Shown: positions 54,229 through 64,000 of the stretch, piece by piece
Numbering within the stretch: the stretch's first letter is position 1
How the letters are laid out: every line of letters starts with the position of its first letter
Assembly (NCBI GenBank): GCA_015039365.1
Contig: WION01000198.1
Coordinates: 38,311 to 102,310, forward strand
Length of the DNA stretch: 64,000 nucleotides
From: Amanita rubescens
Lineage: Eukaryota; Basidiomycota; Agaricomycetes; Agaricales; Amanitaceae
Direction: 5' to 3'
Made by a program: the position numbers and the translations under genes
Notes under the pieces: generated by a model
The model's input: the letters and a program-made list of their open reading frames with translations, nothing else
The model's database searches: none
What the model was told of the DNA's origin: nothing

Positions 54229-56154
54229 CTATCGCCGTTTTTCCTGCTGATTCTGGGCAATTCGTTGTCTCGGAAGCATCGATGCTGCGCACAACGCGAT
54301 CACCGAGCTACAAACGAAGAAAAAGTAAACCAGGTATCCGCCGAGATACCCTTTGTCTATTGAGAGCGAAAAGAGGGAGTTTGAAATTGCAGGGGCTACG
54401 GTGCGCAATACACCCGCCACCGTCTGTCACCCAACGTCAGTTATGATATTGAAGTTAAGAAACCAACCACAATGCACCTGGCAAAAGCCGAGTACTCTGG
54501 CCAGCGAGTCAGGACTCCGAGGAGACTGGGCAATCAAAATCCAAATTGCAACTAAATGCACGTTCAGGATATCGCTTCAGTATAAACGAGGACTCACTAC
54601 ACGCGAATTCAACCAGAGCTGAACAACAGATCTGAAAACCAAGCGCGAACAACACCAAACTAGCGGGGCCTTCCACCCTCGCAATCCAGTTCATTACAGG
54701 CCACAACACGAATCGCAGGAGCGACGCAATAACACCGAAAAGATATATGGATCTCGAACCCCATTTGGCATGCACGGGGGGAAAGATGAGTAGCTGAGAC
54801 ATGCCCACGACGATTGCGGTGATTGATCCGAAAGTGCCGATAACGCTTGGAGAAAGACCAAGACCACCGTCCGCAATAGGCGTCGAGAGGTATAGTGCTT
54901 CTGTTCCCCAGTAGGATTTCTCTACAAGAGATATCGCAGCCAAATTGGTGGCAACGACGAGAACTTTGGGTTCGAAGATGGCCGGTAATGGTGGCGACTT
55001 TCTAATGCTTTGAATTTCGTCTTCCAGTATGTGATCTGCGGACGATGAAGATTCGTCTTGTTGGGCCTTGTCTTTGAACAACGGTTTCTCCATAGTTTCT
55101 TTCAGGAAAATAACACCCATGACCCATGTAGCGAAAGCCAATACGGAGCAGAACGCGCAAGGAAGGAAGTATGGATATTTCTTGAGGAATCCGCTTGAAC
55201 CAAATAATCCGGGGAATCGTTCGACGGGTCTCGACAGAGAACCACCGATCTTGGACCCAATCTGTTACTAATATGTTAAAGTATCCATGCTGTAAAGAAT
55301 AAGACCCACGGTGCCCGAAACGTACCACGAGACGGAAGAGTACGCGAATGCCTGCTCGCGCCAGTTAAAAACAGTTACGATCCATGTGCTTACTAAAGAC
55401 GTACGCGCGCAACATCTGTGGGCTTGACCATCTCCGTCAACATGCTGCATAATCAAATCAGCAGGACGATGTTGTTCTAACGATTACACAACCTTCTCGT
55501 CAATCCGCGAGTCCCGCCTGAGATACGATTTCGGAGGTTATATAAACGTGGCGATCATTCCACAGAATGACTTACTCAACGCGCCGATGAGAGCTTCACT
55601 GTGAATTAAATAAATCAAGAACGGCGTGTTATTTCAAGTGGCGTACGAACCACAGAACAAGTGTCCAGAGCGTTGTCGAAAGCCCAAAACCGACGATACA
55701 TACTGAAAAACCTATGATAGCGCCGAGAAAAACAGGTTTGCGGCCCACATGATCGGAAAGCCGACAGAAAAAGAACGTCGTGGCCATTTCAGCCGCGTAT
55801 ATTGTGGATGTCTGTTATTTGTTTCGTTCGCGCGAGACATATCGGGACCGAAACACGCACCAGCAAACCGACGTAATATCCCACATTCTTCTCTCCCCCC
55901 GTTATCCCGATATTTCGAATCAACTGAATGAGATAGCCGATGATCATTGAATGGAAAGGTTTAAATGATGAAAAAGACATGCATCGGGAATGAAGGGGTG
56001 TTGAGTGTTCAATGTCAAATATCCTGCAGTCTCCAATGCGAAGAAAACTGAAAATTGTAACCAAGGAAAGTGCGTCTGCTCGATGCGCGTTCGAGATCCA
56101 AGTCGTTCCGAGTTTAAGAGGGGGACTTCTTCGTCCCTTGGATCAGTCGCCATA
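54229..56154 (-). CDS. MFS transporter 2 (DHA1-type)
   Basis: From ATG 56154 (MATDPRDEEVPLLNSERL) to the stop at 54229, with about eight exons. Membrane helices begin at FPWLQFSVFFALETAGYLTL. The loop motif is LSDHVGRKPVFLG (about 55720-55760). A large exon (55141-54590) carries the central loop (DESSSSADHILEDEIQ), LVEKSYWGTEALYLSTPIAD and FPPVHAKWGSRSIYLFG. The end reads VAGVLRTVAPAISNSLFSLS, YLGGYLVYFFFVCSS and a Gln/Arg-rich tail. The intron before the last exon is clear (GTGCATTG to GTGACAG). Close to MFS 1 and MFS 3 in exon plan and sequence. The acidic dileucine EEVPLL is again present, so all three may go to the same membrane, perhaps the vacuole. The substrate cannot be read from the sequence. 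Confidence 0.75.
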
Positions 56155-57104
56155 GCCAGAGGTGCCAGAGTGAGGAACAAAGGCGGGGGAAGACGATAAC
56201 GTTTCGTGTTGGCATTTGAATTAGACAGGGATTGAGGTGTGTACACGGTGTTACGGGCCTGTTGTTCTATAAGTAATAAAGGAACCTGTCGCTGATTGCC
56301 AGACGGATGCCGCATATAGCAACTCCAGAGATACTACTGAGAATGATGGTCACTTGTCTCCCCTTCCACATCAGACAGATTTTGACGTGAATAGTACTGT
56401 CAAGCGACTATAAGAAGAGGCCAAAGTTAGTGACCTGAAGGTATCCGACTCGTCGTTTCAAGGGATACCTACGTAACATTATATGAGATTCTCGTCTTAT
56501 CAGACCCATACGCAGTGTTGCACGGCGCACGTGGCGTGTTTGCAGGGTATCGGAATCGAGCTGAAGGGCCAGATGGAGATTGGGAAGGCGCGATAACATG
56601 GGGTATGCTGGCAGGCAGACGTGACTGAGATACCGGAGCTCGGATAAGACAAATAAAGACCGAATCCCCTATATCCGCGATATCTTGACCTCGTAGGATA
56701 AACAACTCAGGTCGTGCCCAATACTAACATTCTAATTAACAACCTGACTTACCTGTGAATAGTACACTTGCAAGTTGCGCCTATGTGACCGGCCCCGGGG
56801 ACATTTCATAGAACCTCGATCTTTCAACACCCTTCATCTTCGAACACAACAGCAGTTCCGCATTGATTTTGTCGCAGATCTCCAAAGCAGTTAAAGAAAG
56901 GCGAACGACGCAAACGAGTGCTGGCGAAGGGTCGGAGCCGAAACTCGTACTCCGAAGCAGCGCGGACCCCGGGAACTCAAATCTTACGCACACCCGCGTT
57001 CAACTTGGAGAGAGTTGGTATCATGCTATTGTACATTGCAATGCTAAATGCTAAGTTGAAGATGCGTTGACTTCTCCCATTTCTATCCCCCTTTCTTGTA
57101 CAAT
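56155..57104. other. Spacer between MFS 2 and MFS 3
   Basis: 950 bp; probable promoter of MFS 2 and 3' flank of MFS 3. Only short frames; an upstream in-frame extension of MFS 2 to about 56315 exists but looks non-coding. Confidence 0.5.
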
Positions 57105-59082
57105 TCAATATCTGGACAGTGTCGATGCTGCACACAATGCCATTATCGAGCAATAAACGAAGAAAAAGTAAACTAGATATCCACCGAGATAGTTCCTGTC
57201 TGTTGACAGCGAAAAGAGGGTATTGGAAACGGTAGGAGCTACAGTGCGCACTATACTCGTCACCGTCTGGTGCCCGAAAAATGAGGTCCCGATATGAGGA
57301 AATCAAGAACAACTCACCTGACAAAATCCAAGTATTGAACCCAACGAGTCACGGTTTCCAGGCAACTTGGTGATCATTACCCAAATCGAAACTAAAATCG
57401 ATGTATATTTAGAAGAACTGTGGTTCCGTATTACGACTTACGATATGCGAATTCAGCCAAGGTTGAGCAGCAGACCTGAGAACCTAGCGCGAAATACACC
57501 AAACCAGGGTGGCCATCACTCCTCGCAATCCCATTCATGACAGGCCACATTATGAATCGGGGGAGTGTTGCGAATACCCCGAGTATAAAGATATTTTTCG
57601 ATCCCCATCTGTCATGCATGAGGGGGAAGACGAACAATTGAGAAATTCCTATGAATAATGTGGAGTACGATTGGAAGGTGCCGATAGCGCCGGGCGAAAG
57701 GCCAAGGCCGCCAACCCTGATAGGTGTGGAGAGAAATAGTGCTTCAGTTGCCCAATAGAATTTCTCTAGTAGAGAAAGCGCAGCTAGATTTATGGCAAAA
57801 ATAATGACCCTGGGTACGAAGATTGCGCGTAATGGAGATGGCCTTTCGGTGCTTTCGTCCTCCTCTGTAGTGTCACAATCATCCACAGGTTCGCTTTCTT
57901 GGGTTTTGAAACCAAAGAGTGGTAATGGCTTTTGCAGAGTTTCTTTCAGGAAGATTGTTCCAAGTAGCCACGAAGCAAAGAGTGACATGGAGCAGATGGC
58001 GCAAGGAAGGAAGTATGGATATTTCTTGAGGAATTCGCTCGAACCGAATAGCCCTGGAAATTGTTCCGCAGGTCTCGAGAGAGAACCGCCGACCTTGGAC
58101 CCAATCTGCGGAAAGGTATCGTGTTCAAAAATGCGCACTGTGAAAAGAGAATATGACATACAGCACCCGCGAGATACCATGAGATATCGTAGTAGGCGAT
58201 TCCCTGCTCGCGGCAATGAGAAAATGAGATAATCCAGAACTACGAACGTACCCTAGCGATGTCCGTTTGGCCGATCATCTCCGTCAGCATACTACACGGT
58301 CGAATCAGAAGGAATGTAGCTCTTATAACGTTTATCTAACCTTCTCGTTAATCCAAAAGTCCCATCTGAAACGAGATTAAACATGTGGGAGTTTCCGAGT
58401 AAACGACTCACTTAACGCTCCAATGAGAGCTTCACTAGGCATAATCAAGAACGGTGCGTAAATTCAAACGTCGCACGAACCACAGAATGAGAGCCCAGAA
58501 CGTCGTCGATAGCCCAAAGCCACAGATGATTATCGACAAACCAATTATGCAGGCGAGAAAAACCGGTTTGCGGCCTATATGGTCAGAAAGCCGGCAGAAA
58601 AGAAAAGAGGTAGCAGCTTCGGCGGCATATATCGTAGACGTCTGTTATTCTGTTTCATTAGAGATTGTAATGATACAAGGGCCCGGAGACGCACCAGCAA
58701 CCCAACATAATATCCCACGTTCTTCTCGAATCCACGCGCTATCCCGACATGTCTAATTAACTATAGATAATGATTAGTGTGCGGAATGGCTCAGACGATG
58801 AGGAAAACATACATCCGGAACAAAAGGATTTTGGATGTTCAACGTCAGGTACTGTGAAAATGTCAGGGTAAAAAGGATCGAAAACTGGAACCACGGAAAG
58901 GGCGCCCGCCGCTCAAGACGCTCGCGAGTCCGTTGATCAGAGAGAAGAGGGACTTCCTCATCATCTCCTGTTCTCGAATCAATCCTCATATCCAAACGAG
59001 AGAGGGGAATGGAAGTAGGGGAAGGAGATAACCGTTTCGAGCCAACGGGCATTTGACTCAAACGGGACAGCATTGAGATCAT
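57105..59082 (-). CDS. MFS transporter 3 (DHA1-type)
   Basis: From ATG 59082 (MISMLSRLSQMPVGSKRL) to the stop at 57105, about eight exons. The N-terminus carries DDEEVPLL (acidic dileucine). The first helix is FPWFQFSILFTLTFSQYLTL; its exon ends PFVPD before an intron (GTATGTTT to CTATAG). Loop motif LSDHIGRKPVFLA (about 58555-58590). The large exon near 58090-57450 includes a central acidic loop (DDCDTTEEDESTERPS), LLEKFYWATEALFLSTPIRV and FPLMHDRWGSKNIFILGV. The last exon is TVTSIVRTVAPTVSNTLFSL, YLGGYLVYFFFVYCS. Third tandem copy, with the longest N-terminal lead. Tandem arrays of such exporters are common near metabolite or detoxification genes, but none is recognisable here. Confidence 0.75.
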
Positions 59083-59894
59083 GGTCGTGTCTACTAAATG
59101 ACTTCTGAGTGACGTTACCCTGCAACCTATAAAGAGACTCACTGCTGATTGGACGGATGCCAGATATGGAATTCCCTGAGATTCTGCTTGATATGATGGT
59201 CACTACTTACTCCTTCTGCATCTGGCTGACTTTGACAAGTAGCCGCTCAAATGAACATCACAGGAGGCTAGGTCGACGGATTGAAAGCTTTGTTTCGAGA
59301 CGTACATATGCGACATTGTGACGGGACCGGGGAGATCTTCTCTTATCATGCTTGACAGACTCACGCGGCTCACGTCGTGGGTTCGCGGGGCATCAGTCCT
59401 TTGGAAGGGTCATATAAATGTATCATCAGCGCAATCGCCCGACCGTCAATCACGGAGCCACCTGGACAAAGGAGAGGATGACTGGTCACAAGATAAAAAA
59501 GTCCGAAAGATAAATCTGAGAAGAGAGTCATGAGTCGTGCCAACCTGATACTATCTATACGTTACGCTTACAGTAGTCCAGCTTGAACTACATTTTCCAT
59601 CGTCGTTGAACGAGGATTTTGCATTTCTGCCGCGTTCCCAGGTCGATCATGCGAAAGATCCAAATACGGACGACAGTTAATTCAATCCATAAATCTCCGC
59701 TTTTATGCTCTGACTTACTACATACCTACAATCCACCATGTTCAAATCCTCCCTTCCGTTTATAATGCCCCCTATTCTCGAACGTCGACGGTGAAGAATC
59801 AAAATCAAGCTCGTTATGTGATGACAGAGTGTGGGAGTCGTTTCAGGGTTCCGTTACTAAGGGGGATGGGCCAAACTTGGTTACGCACTCTGGT
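59083..59894. other. Divergent spacer between MFS 3 and the NTPase gene
   Basis: About 810 bp holding the promoters of both. No gene is seen; an upstream exon of the NTPase gene could hide here, since its first in-frame ATG is not strongly placed. Confidence 0.5.
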
Positions 59895-62840
59895 ATGAGC
59901 CCTGCCCCACGCACAGATGGACCAACAAGCCCAGGGTATTGCGAGCTGCGAGCTCATATCTTTGACCATCCTCTGATTCTACGCGAAAAAGACGTGTTCT
60001 CTTTTCTAAAATCTCTTGAACCCCACTTGGTTGATCTAAACCGCCTCACCCTCCCCACGTGGATGCCGCCTGAAAACGTGAAATCTCAGCTCGACGAGCG
60101 AACCAAAACCTTTTTGAAGAACCTTGAACTCCCTTGTGTTCGCGAGAGACCGAGCCTATTGCTGCATAACCTCGGATACTTTGCCGAGGAACCTGAGTTG
60201 CAGCAGAGGGTCAATGATGTATTCCGTCCCCAAAATGCGATCTTTATCAACACCTCTGGCTCCGGAAAGACGCGCTTGCTGTTCGAAGGATTATGCCAAC
60301 ATTGGGGCCTCTATTTCACTTCCTACGTCGATTCAAGCTCCCTGGGGTCTGCCGACCTTCAAAAGGCAATTCAGTCAACGATTCGCAACGATCCCAAGTT
60401 CTGTCCCGTTCTTCCCCCGTCTACCTCACCCGAATACCATACTCTTCATGAATCTAATAAAGAACTCGCGGGACGTGCATTCAAACGCGTGTTTCTGGCA
60501 CGCGTTTTGATTTTTCATCTGTTTGTAGAAGCTATGAAGGCAAGCATTAGCTCAGACGACGGTTTTACCGAAAGCAATTTTAGAAACTATAGACGCAAAT
60601 GGTTGCTCCTTCAACTCCAGCCATCCTTCTTTACCGATATATCCGATCCATTTCATGACTTAACGCGCAAACTATCGGTATATCTCGATAACGACTTGGA
60701 TGAGTTGACGGAAAAGGTGCTTCTTTACATACGGAACGCCCTTAAATCCTGTATAACATCGACGTCGTCATCTGGATGCATGCCCTTGTACTGCATCATC
60801 GACGAAGCCCGGTTCGCCGCGACGGAACATACTAAAGCGTTCCGTTCAGAAGACATGGAACGTCGTCCTATTCTACGCCCACTCATTCTTACCTTTTCTG
60901 CTCTGACTCTCGGTCTTGACGCCTTCCTTATTCTCGCGGGAACGGGTCTTTCCCATTCAGATGTCGATGAAACGGTGACATCTGCCGTCATGAAAGAGTC
61001 GAAGTACCGACGATGTTACGACACCGGTGCGTTTGAGGGATGGGAAGGCAAAAACGGGATGTCTGGCTGGGTGAGGCGGTTCGTGCCCGAATGGATCTTT
61101 CGCAAACGGAAGGGAAAGAAACTCAAAGAACGCATGGAATACTGGTTAAACGGAAGGTCGGGGCCTGCTTTCTAACCTCATGAGATTGTATCGATGTTGT
61201 TCTGTTCACACAGGTACAGATTTGCGGCTGGTTTCGTCACTGAACTACTTCTTCACGGGTACCGGCAACCGATTCCACTTTTAGACACATATGTTTCTCG
61301 GGCCATTGGATTCAAACCCGCGATTAATCGCGAGGCCGTCCGAAACAAGAAACAAGCAAAATTGGAGGATATAGAACTTGAGGAGAGGGACATGTTCGAT
61401 TTTAAAAAATTGGAAAATGGTGAGAGCGGCATGTACTTGGCTCGTATATGAATATTGAATACTAGTAAATTATCAGATAAAGATAAGTTTGCAAAATTTC
61501 GTGACATACTGCCACTCTATGTTATGCGGTCCATCCTTCTTGGCCCCCTCGGCGATGACGATCAGCTATGGGTTGAGCACGGCCTGGGGAGACTTAGAAA
61601 GGAAGGAGGAACTGTTCATGTGGTTTTCGATGAACATCTAGTCGTCGCGGCCGCTCATCGCTGGTTTAACGAAAAACGTAATCGAAGCTATGCATACTTC
61701 GCTCAGAGTATAGGGATAAACGATAACAAAGGGTCATCAAACGGCTTGGAAAATTTTATCGTCTGCTGTCTTGACCTTATATTTGGCGCGGAAAAGCAAA
61801 GGAAATTGAAACACATATTCAATTTCCCCGGGACTATCCCCTCATGGGCCAAAAAGCCTGCAAGATTGGTTTCTGTCCATGTTTCTCCGACTGATTCCTC
61901 CGGCGAGTCCCCAGCTGATTGTAAACCGAATATCTATTACGTTCATCGTACTGGGTCTATCGGACCTTCTGCTGCACTGGGGATGTACGCGAAAACGCCT
62001 GAGCAAACTCTGAAGTGGCTAAAGCATGGTTTTCGACAGCCCTTCTGCTTCCCATGTGTCAACATGGGGCCGGACGTCATCTTTGTGCTGGAGTTGTACA
62101 ACGGACAGCTGCTATGGGTCGCCCTGCAAGCCAAATACTCGGAAAACTTTCTTGATAACAAGACAATGAAAGACGCGGTAAGAAGTGTAACGCCAAAAAA
62201 GTTCTTTCGTTTCAAGGTCTGTGCCTAATATGCTCGTCAAGACCGACTAAACATATCTTTACAGAACGGGAAATCCTTTTCTAGCCGCGCTCGTAACCGT
62301 CTCGTTAGGGACACACGAGAGCTATTGAAGAGCCTACCAGATGGGTGCGATGACGTAGGGTCATACAACCTTTTACGCGTCATCGCTTCATTTCCGGCGC
62401 GCGCGGATGTCAGCAACGAGAAGAATTGGAAAGAGAACGGTGACCCTCCGATTGCGACACTCAACATGGAACTTGTGAAGGAGGTAACGAAGGACTTGTC
62501 TCCTTTGAATATCCTCGAAAAACGGGAGCGAGCGTGGATGGAGTCGAATGACCGGGTTTCAAAGAAAAGACGAGGTTCTGACGTTGCCGAGTGTGGTAAA
62601 GGCGGGGAAAAGAGGAGGAAAATGGTGAAGAGGGAGGAAGATTCTGACGCTTCTGAGTGCAGCAGTAGGAAATCGGTGGATAGTCAGAAAAGGGAGCGAG
62701 ACGCTGATGACGAGAACAGTGATAGTAGGGAAAAGAGGAGGAAGACGCTGGACTTCCGGGACAAACTTGACGCTGCCAAGGGCTGCAAACGTAGGCATAT
62801 CAAGAATCTAATACCGATTTCGTTGAATAGGGCCTTGTAA
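59895..62840 (+). CDS. Crinkler-like P-loop NTPase with C-terminal REase-like domain
   Basis: Exons 59895-61156, 61214-61419, 61477-62216 and 62265-62840 (introns 57, 57 and 48 bp, phases agree), about 927 residues. The NTPase has a Walker A loop (INTSGSGKTRLLFEG, about 60249-60290) and a Walker-B-like CIIDEARFAA (about 60796-60825), then LILAGTGLS and ESKYRRCYDTGAF. After the last intron-split helices comes VCCLDLIFG and then MGPDVIFVLEL with LWVALQAKY (about 62068-62140). The spacing D...Q-A-K matches a restriction-endonuclease-like active site. The C-terminal 110 residues are a Lys/Arg/Glu-rich tail with three KRR-type clusters, likely nuclear localisation signals. NTPase plus REase is the plan of the Crinkler/CR effectors seen in fungi and oomycetes (family recall). 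A role in host interaction, genome conflict or selfish DNA is possible. The ATG at 59895 is the first in frame. Confidence 0.65.
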
Positions 62841-63116
62841 TGAGATGTATACGAGTAGATGTACTCTAGCGAGTGGCGACCCATTGCGCCTAGCGCTTGC
62901 AATTTCGTCTCTGGGCAATAACGATGTCACGCACAGCGCTATGATCGTAACATCAACAAAACAAGCTAGCCCTTCTTTTCAGATCCGTATTTGACTCTCC
63001 TTTCTGGCAGTTCCAGTCTCACTGTCTCTGCGCCATCCTTGCTCTCACTGCGTTCATTTCACTTTTCTTACTTGAGCTCTACGACCCGTTGGCCGCCACG
63101 TCGTGCGTTCTCTATC
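62841..63116. other. Spacer before the kinase-like gene
   Basis: 276 bp with pyrimidine-rich tracts (CTTTCTGGC, TCACTTTTCTTAC) just upstream of the ATG at 63117; probably its promoter. Confidence 0.4.
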
Positions 63117-64000
63117 ATGGTGCATCTTCGTCACGACCTTTTTGACTACACGTCAGGGCGGTGGATGTAAGCCTCATGCATGTTATTCTACGGGGTATAT
63201 GTCTAGTAACCCGTAATCTAGTATCAACGATGTCCTTCGCCACGCAGAGCGTAGACGGGTCTTCAACGTCGATGGGCTACGTCGACTTGCAGCACAGTCC
63301 GTCGATCGGAGTCCTGATGATATTGTCGACCTGAAAAAATTCGCCGAGGGTGGGTTTAACCGTACCTTCCTTATCACCATGAGCGGTGGCTTCAAAATGG
63401 TAGCGCGTATCCCGTACCCGGCTACGATTCCCAAGTACTTCGCTGTCGCCAGTGAAGTGGCTACTATGGCCTTACTCCGTTCCTCTGGGCTGCCTATACC
63501 TGAGGTATATGGATACTCGCCTGTATCGGACAACGTGGCAGAGACTGAGTATATCTTTATGGAATTCGTAGAAGCCACTAGCTTGAGCGACATATGGTTT
63601 GACCTAGGGGAAGAGGACATTATTTTCAGTCTCATGCCAGCTTGCTGAACTCGAGTCGAATGATGTCGATTGCTTTCCCGGCTGGCGGAAGCCTGTACTA
63701 TACAAAAGACTTGGAGAATGTGGCCGGGAGGCCGTGCATCCCGCTAGAGGACAAGCGTTTCTGCATCGGTCCAGATACAGCACTGCCTCTGTGGTATGGT
63801 AGGAGATCACAGCTCGACGTAGATCGGGGACCATGTAGGCTGCTCTTTGCCTTTTTTATTACTCCCTTAAACTAACTGATAACTATAGACGAAAGTTCCG
63901 AAGCAGCACTCGTAAGAGGAGCTGACAAGGAACTAGCTTATCTGGAACGGTTTGGTCGACCACTGTTGCCGTTCCAATGCATAAGGAGGGAAGGTTACCA
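63117..64000 (+). pseudogene. APH/AIM9-like kinase-fold protein, frameshifted, runs off the window
   Basis: Exon 1 63117-63166 (MVHLRHDLFDYTSGRW), intron 63167-63221, exon 2 from 63222, a further intron at 63836-63888, last exon from 63889 to the edge. The protein is of the fungal aminoglycoside-phosphotransferase-like family (PKL fold; Aim9/Fmp29 relatives): RRRVFNVDGLRRLAAQ, KKFAEGGFNRTFLI (nucleotide loop), MVARIPYPATIPKY, EVATMALLRSSGLPIPEVYGY, FMEFVEATSLSDIW, then SLYYTKDLENVAGRP and CIGPDTALPLWYG. Between GEEDII (63610-63624) and MMSIAFPAGG (63660 on) the frame shifts twice, by +1 each, within about 45 bases; no intron fits there. Either the gene is broken or the sequence has errors. 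The catalytic part would lie outside the window. Confidence 0.7.

Noticed and set aside
1..64000. CRISPR arrays, rRNA, tRNA or bacterial operons
   Set aside because: No regular spaced repeats of that kind, no cloverleaf-like sequence that I could recognise, and the gene structure is eukaryotic throughout.

Overview
The window comes from a filamentous basidiomycete of the Agaricomycetes type; a Rhizoctonia-like genome is my best guess, by inference only. Signs: protein genes split by 45-65 bp introns with CTNAC-type branch sites, CFEM surface proteins, Kyakuja-Dileera-Zisupton (KDZ) transposons, a chromodomain Ty3/gypsy element, hAT elements, and Crinkler-type NTPase and APH/AIM9-like families. 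I see no prokaryotic features, CRISPR array, rRNA or tRNA.

Layout. 1-9.2 kb: end of a DUF262 gene (+), a decayed stretch, a PIN-domain ribonuclease-like gene (-) with a GC-AG intron, a gene (+) with four CX4C-X12-14-CX2C repeats, an inverted fragment of that gene, and an unrecognised gene (+). 9.2-11.7 kb: two divergent CFEM genes, one with a GPI-type tail (-) and one with a C-terminal membrane anchor (+). 11.75-19.9 kb: a complete chromovirus (identical 453-bp LTRs, TSD TGGTC) with gag, pol and a third ORF. 20.27-42.71 kb: a 22.4-kb KDZ transposon with a transposase (-) and three accessory genes (+). Inside it lie a 7.8-kb gag-only copia-like retroelement (identical 486-bp LTRs, TSD GTTTC) and a 3.6-kb hAT element (TSD GTCTGGTG). 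43.16-47.06 kb: a second hAT element (TSD CGTGGAAT). 47.08-50.88 kb: a tandem copy of the CFEM segment that still has the empty target sites of three of these insertions. 51.4-59.1 kb: a fragment of the four-repeat gene, then three tandem DHA1-type MFS transporters (-). 59.9-62.8 kb: a Crinkler-like P-loop NTPase fused to a REase-like domain (+). 63.1 kb to the end: an APH/AIM9-like kinase gene (+) with two frameshifts.

How it fits together. Roughly 36 kb in the middle is a nest of mobile elements that landed in one copy of a tandem duplication. The other copy gives the pre-insertion sequence, so most element ends can be set to the base. Identical LTR pairs show that both retroelements moved very recently. 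Host genes near the nest are also unsettled: fragments of the four-repeat gene, a truncated CFEM copy, and direct repeats flanking the whole 43-kb block.
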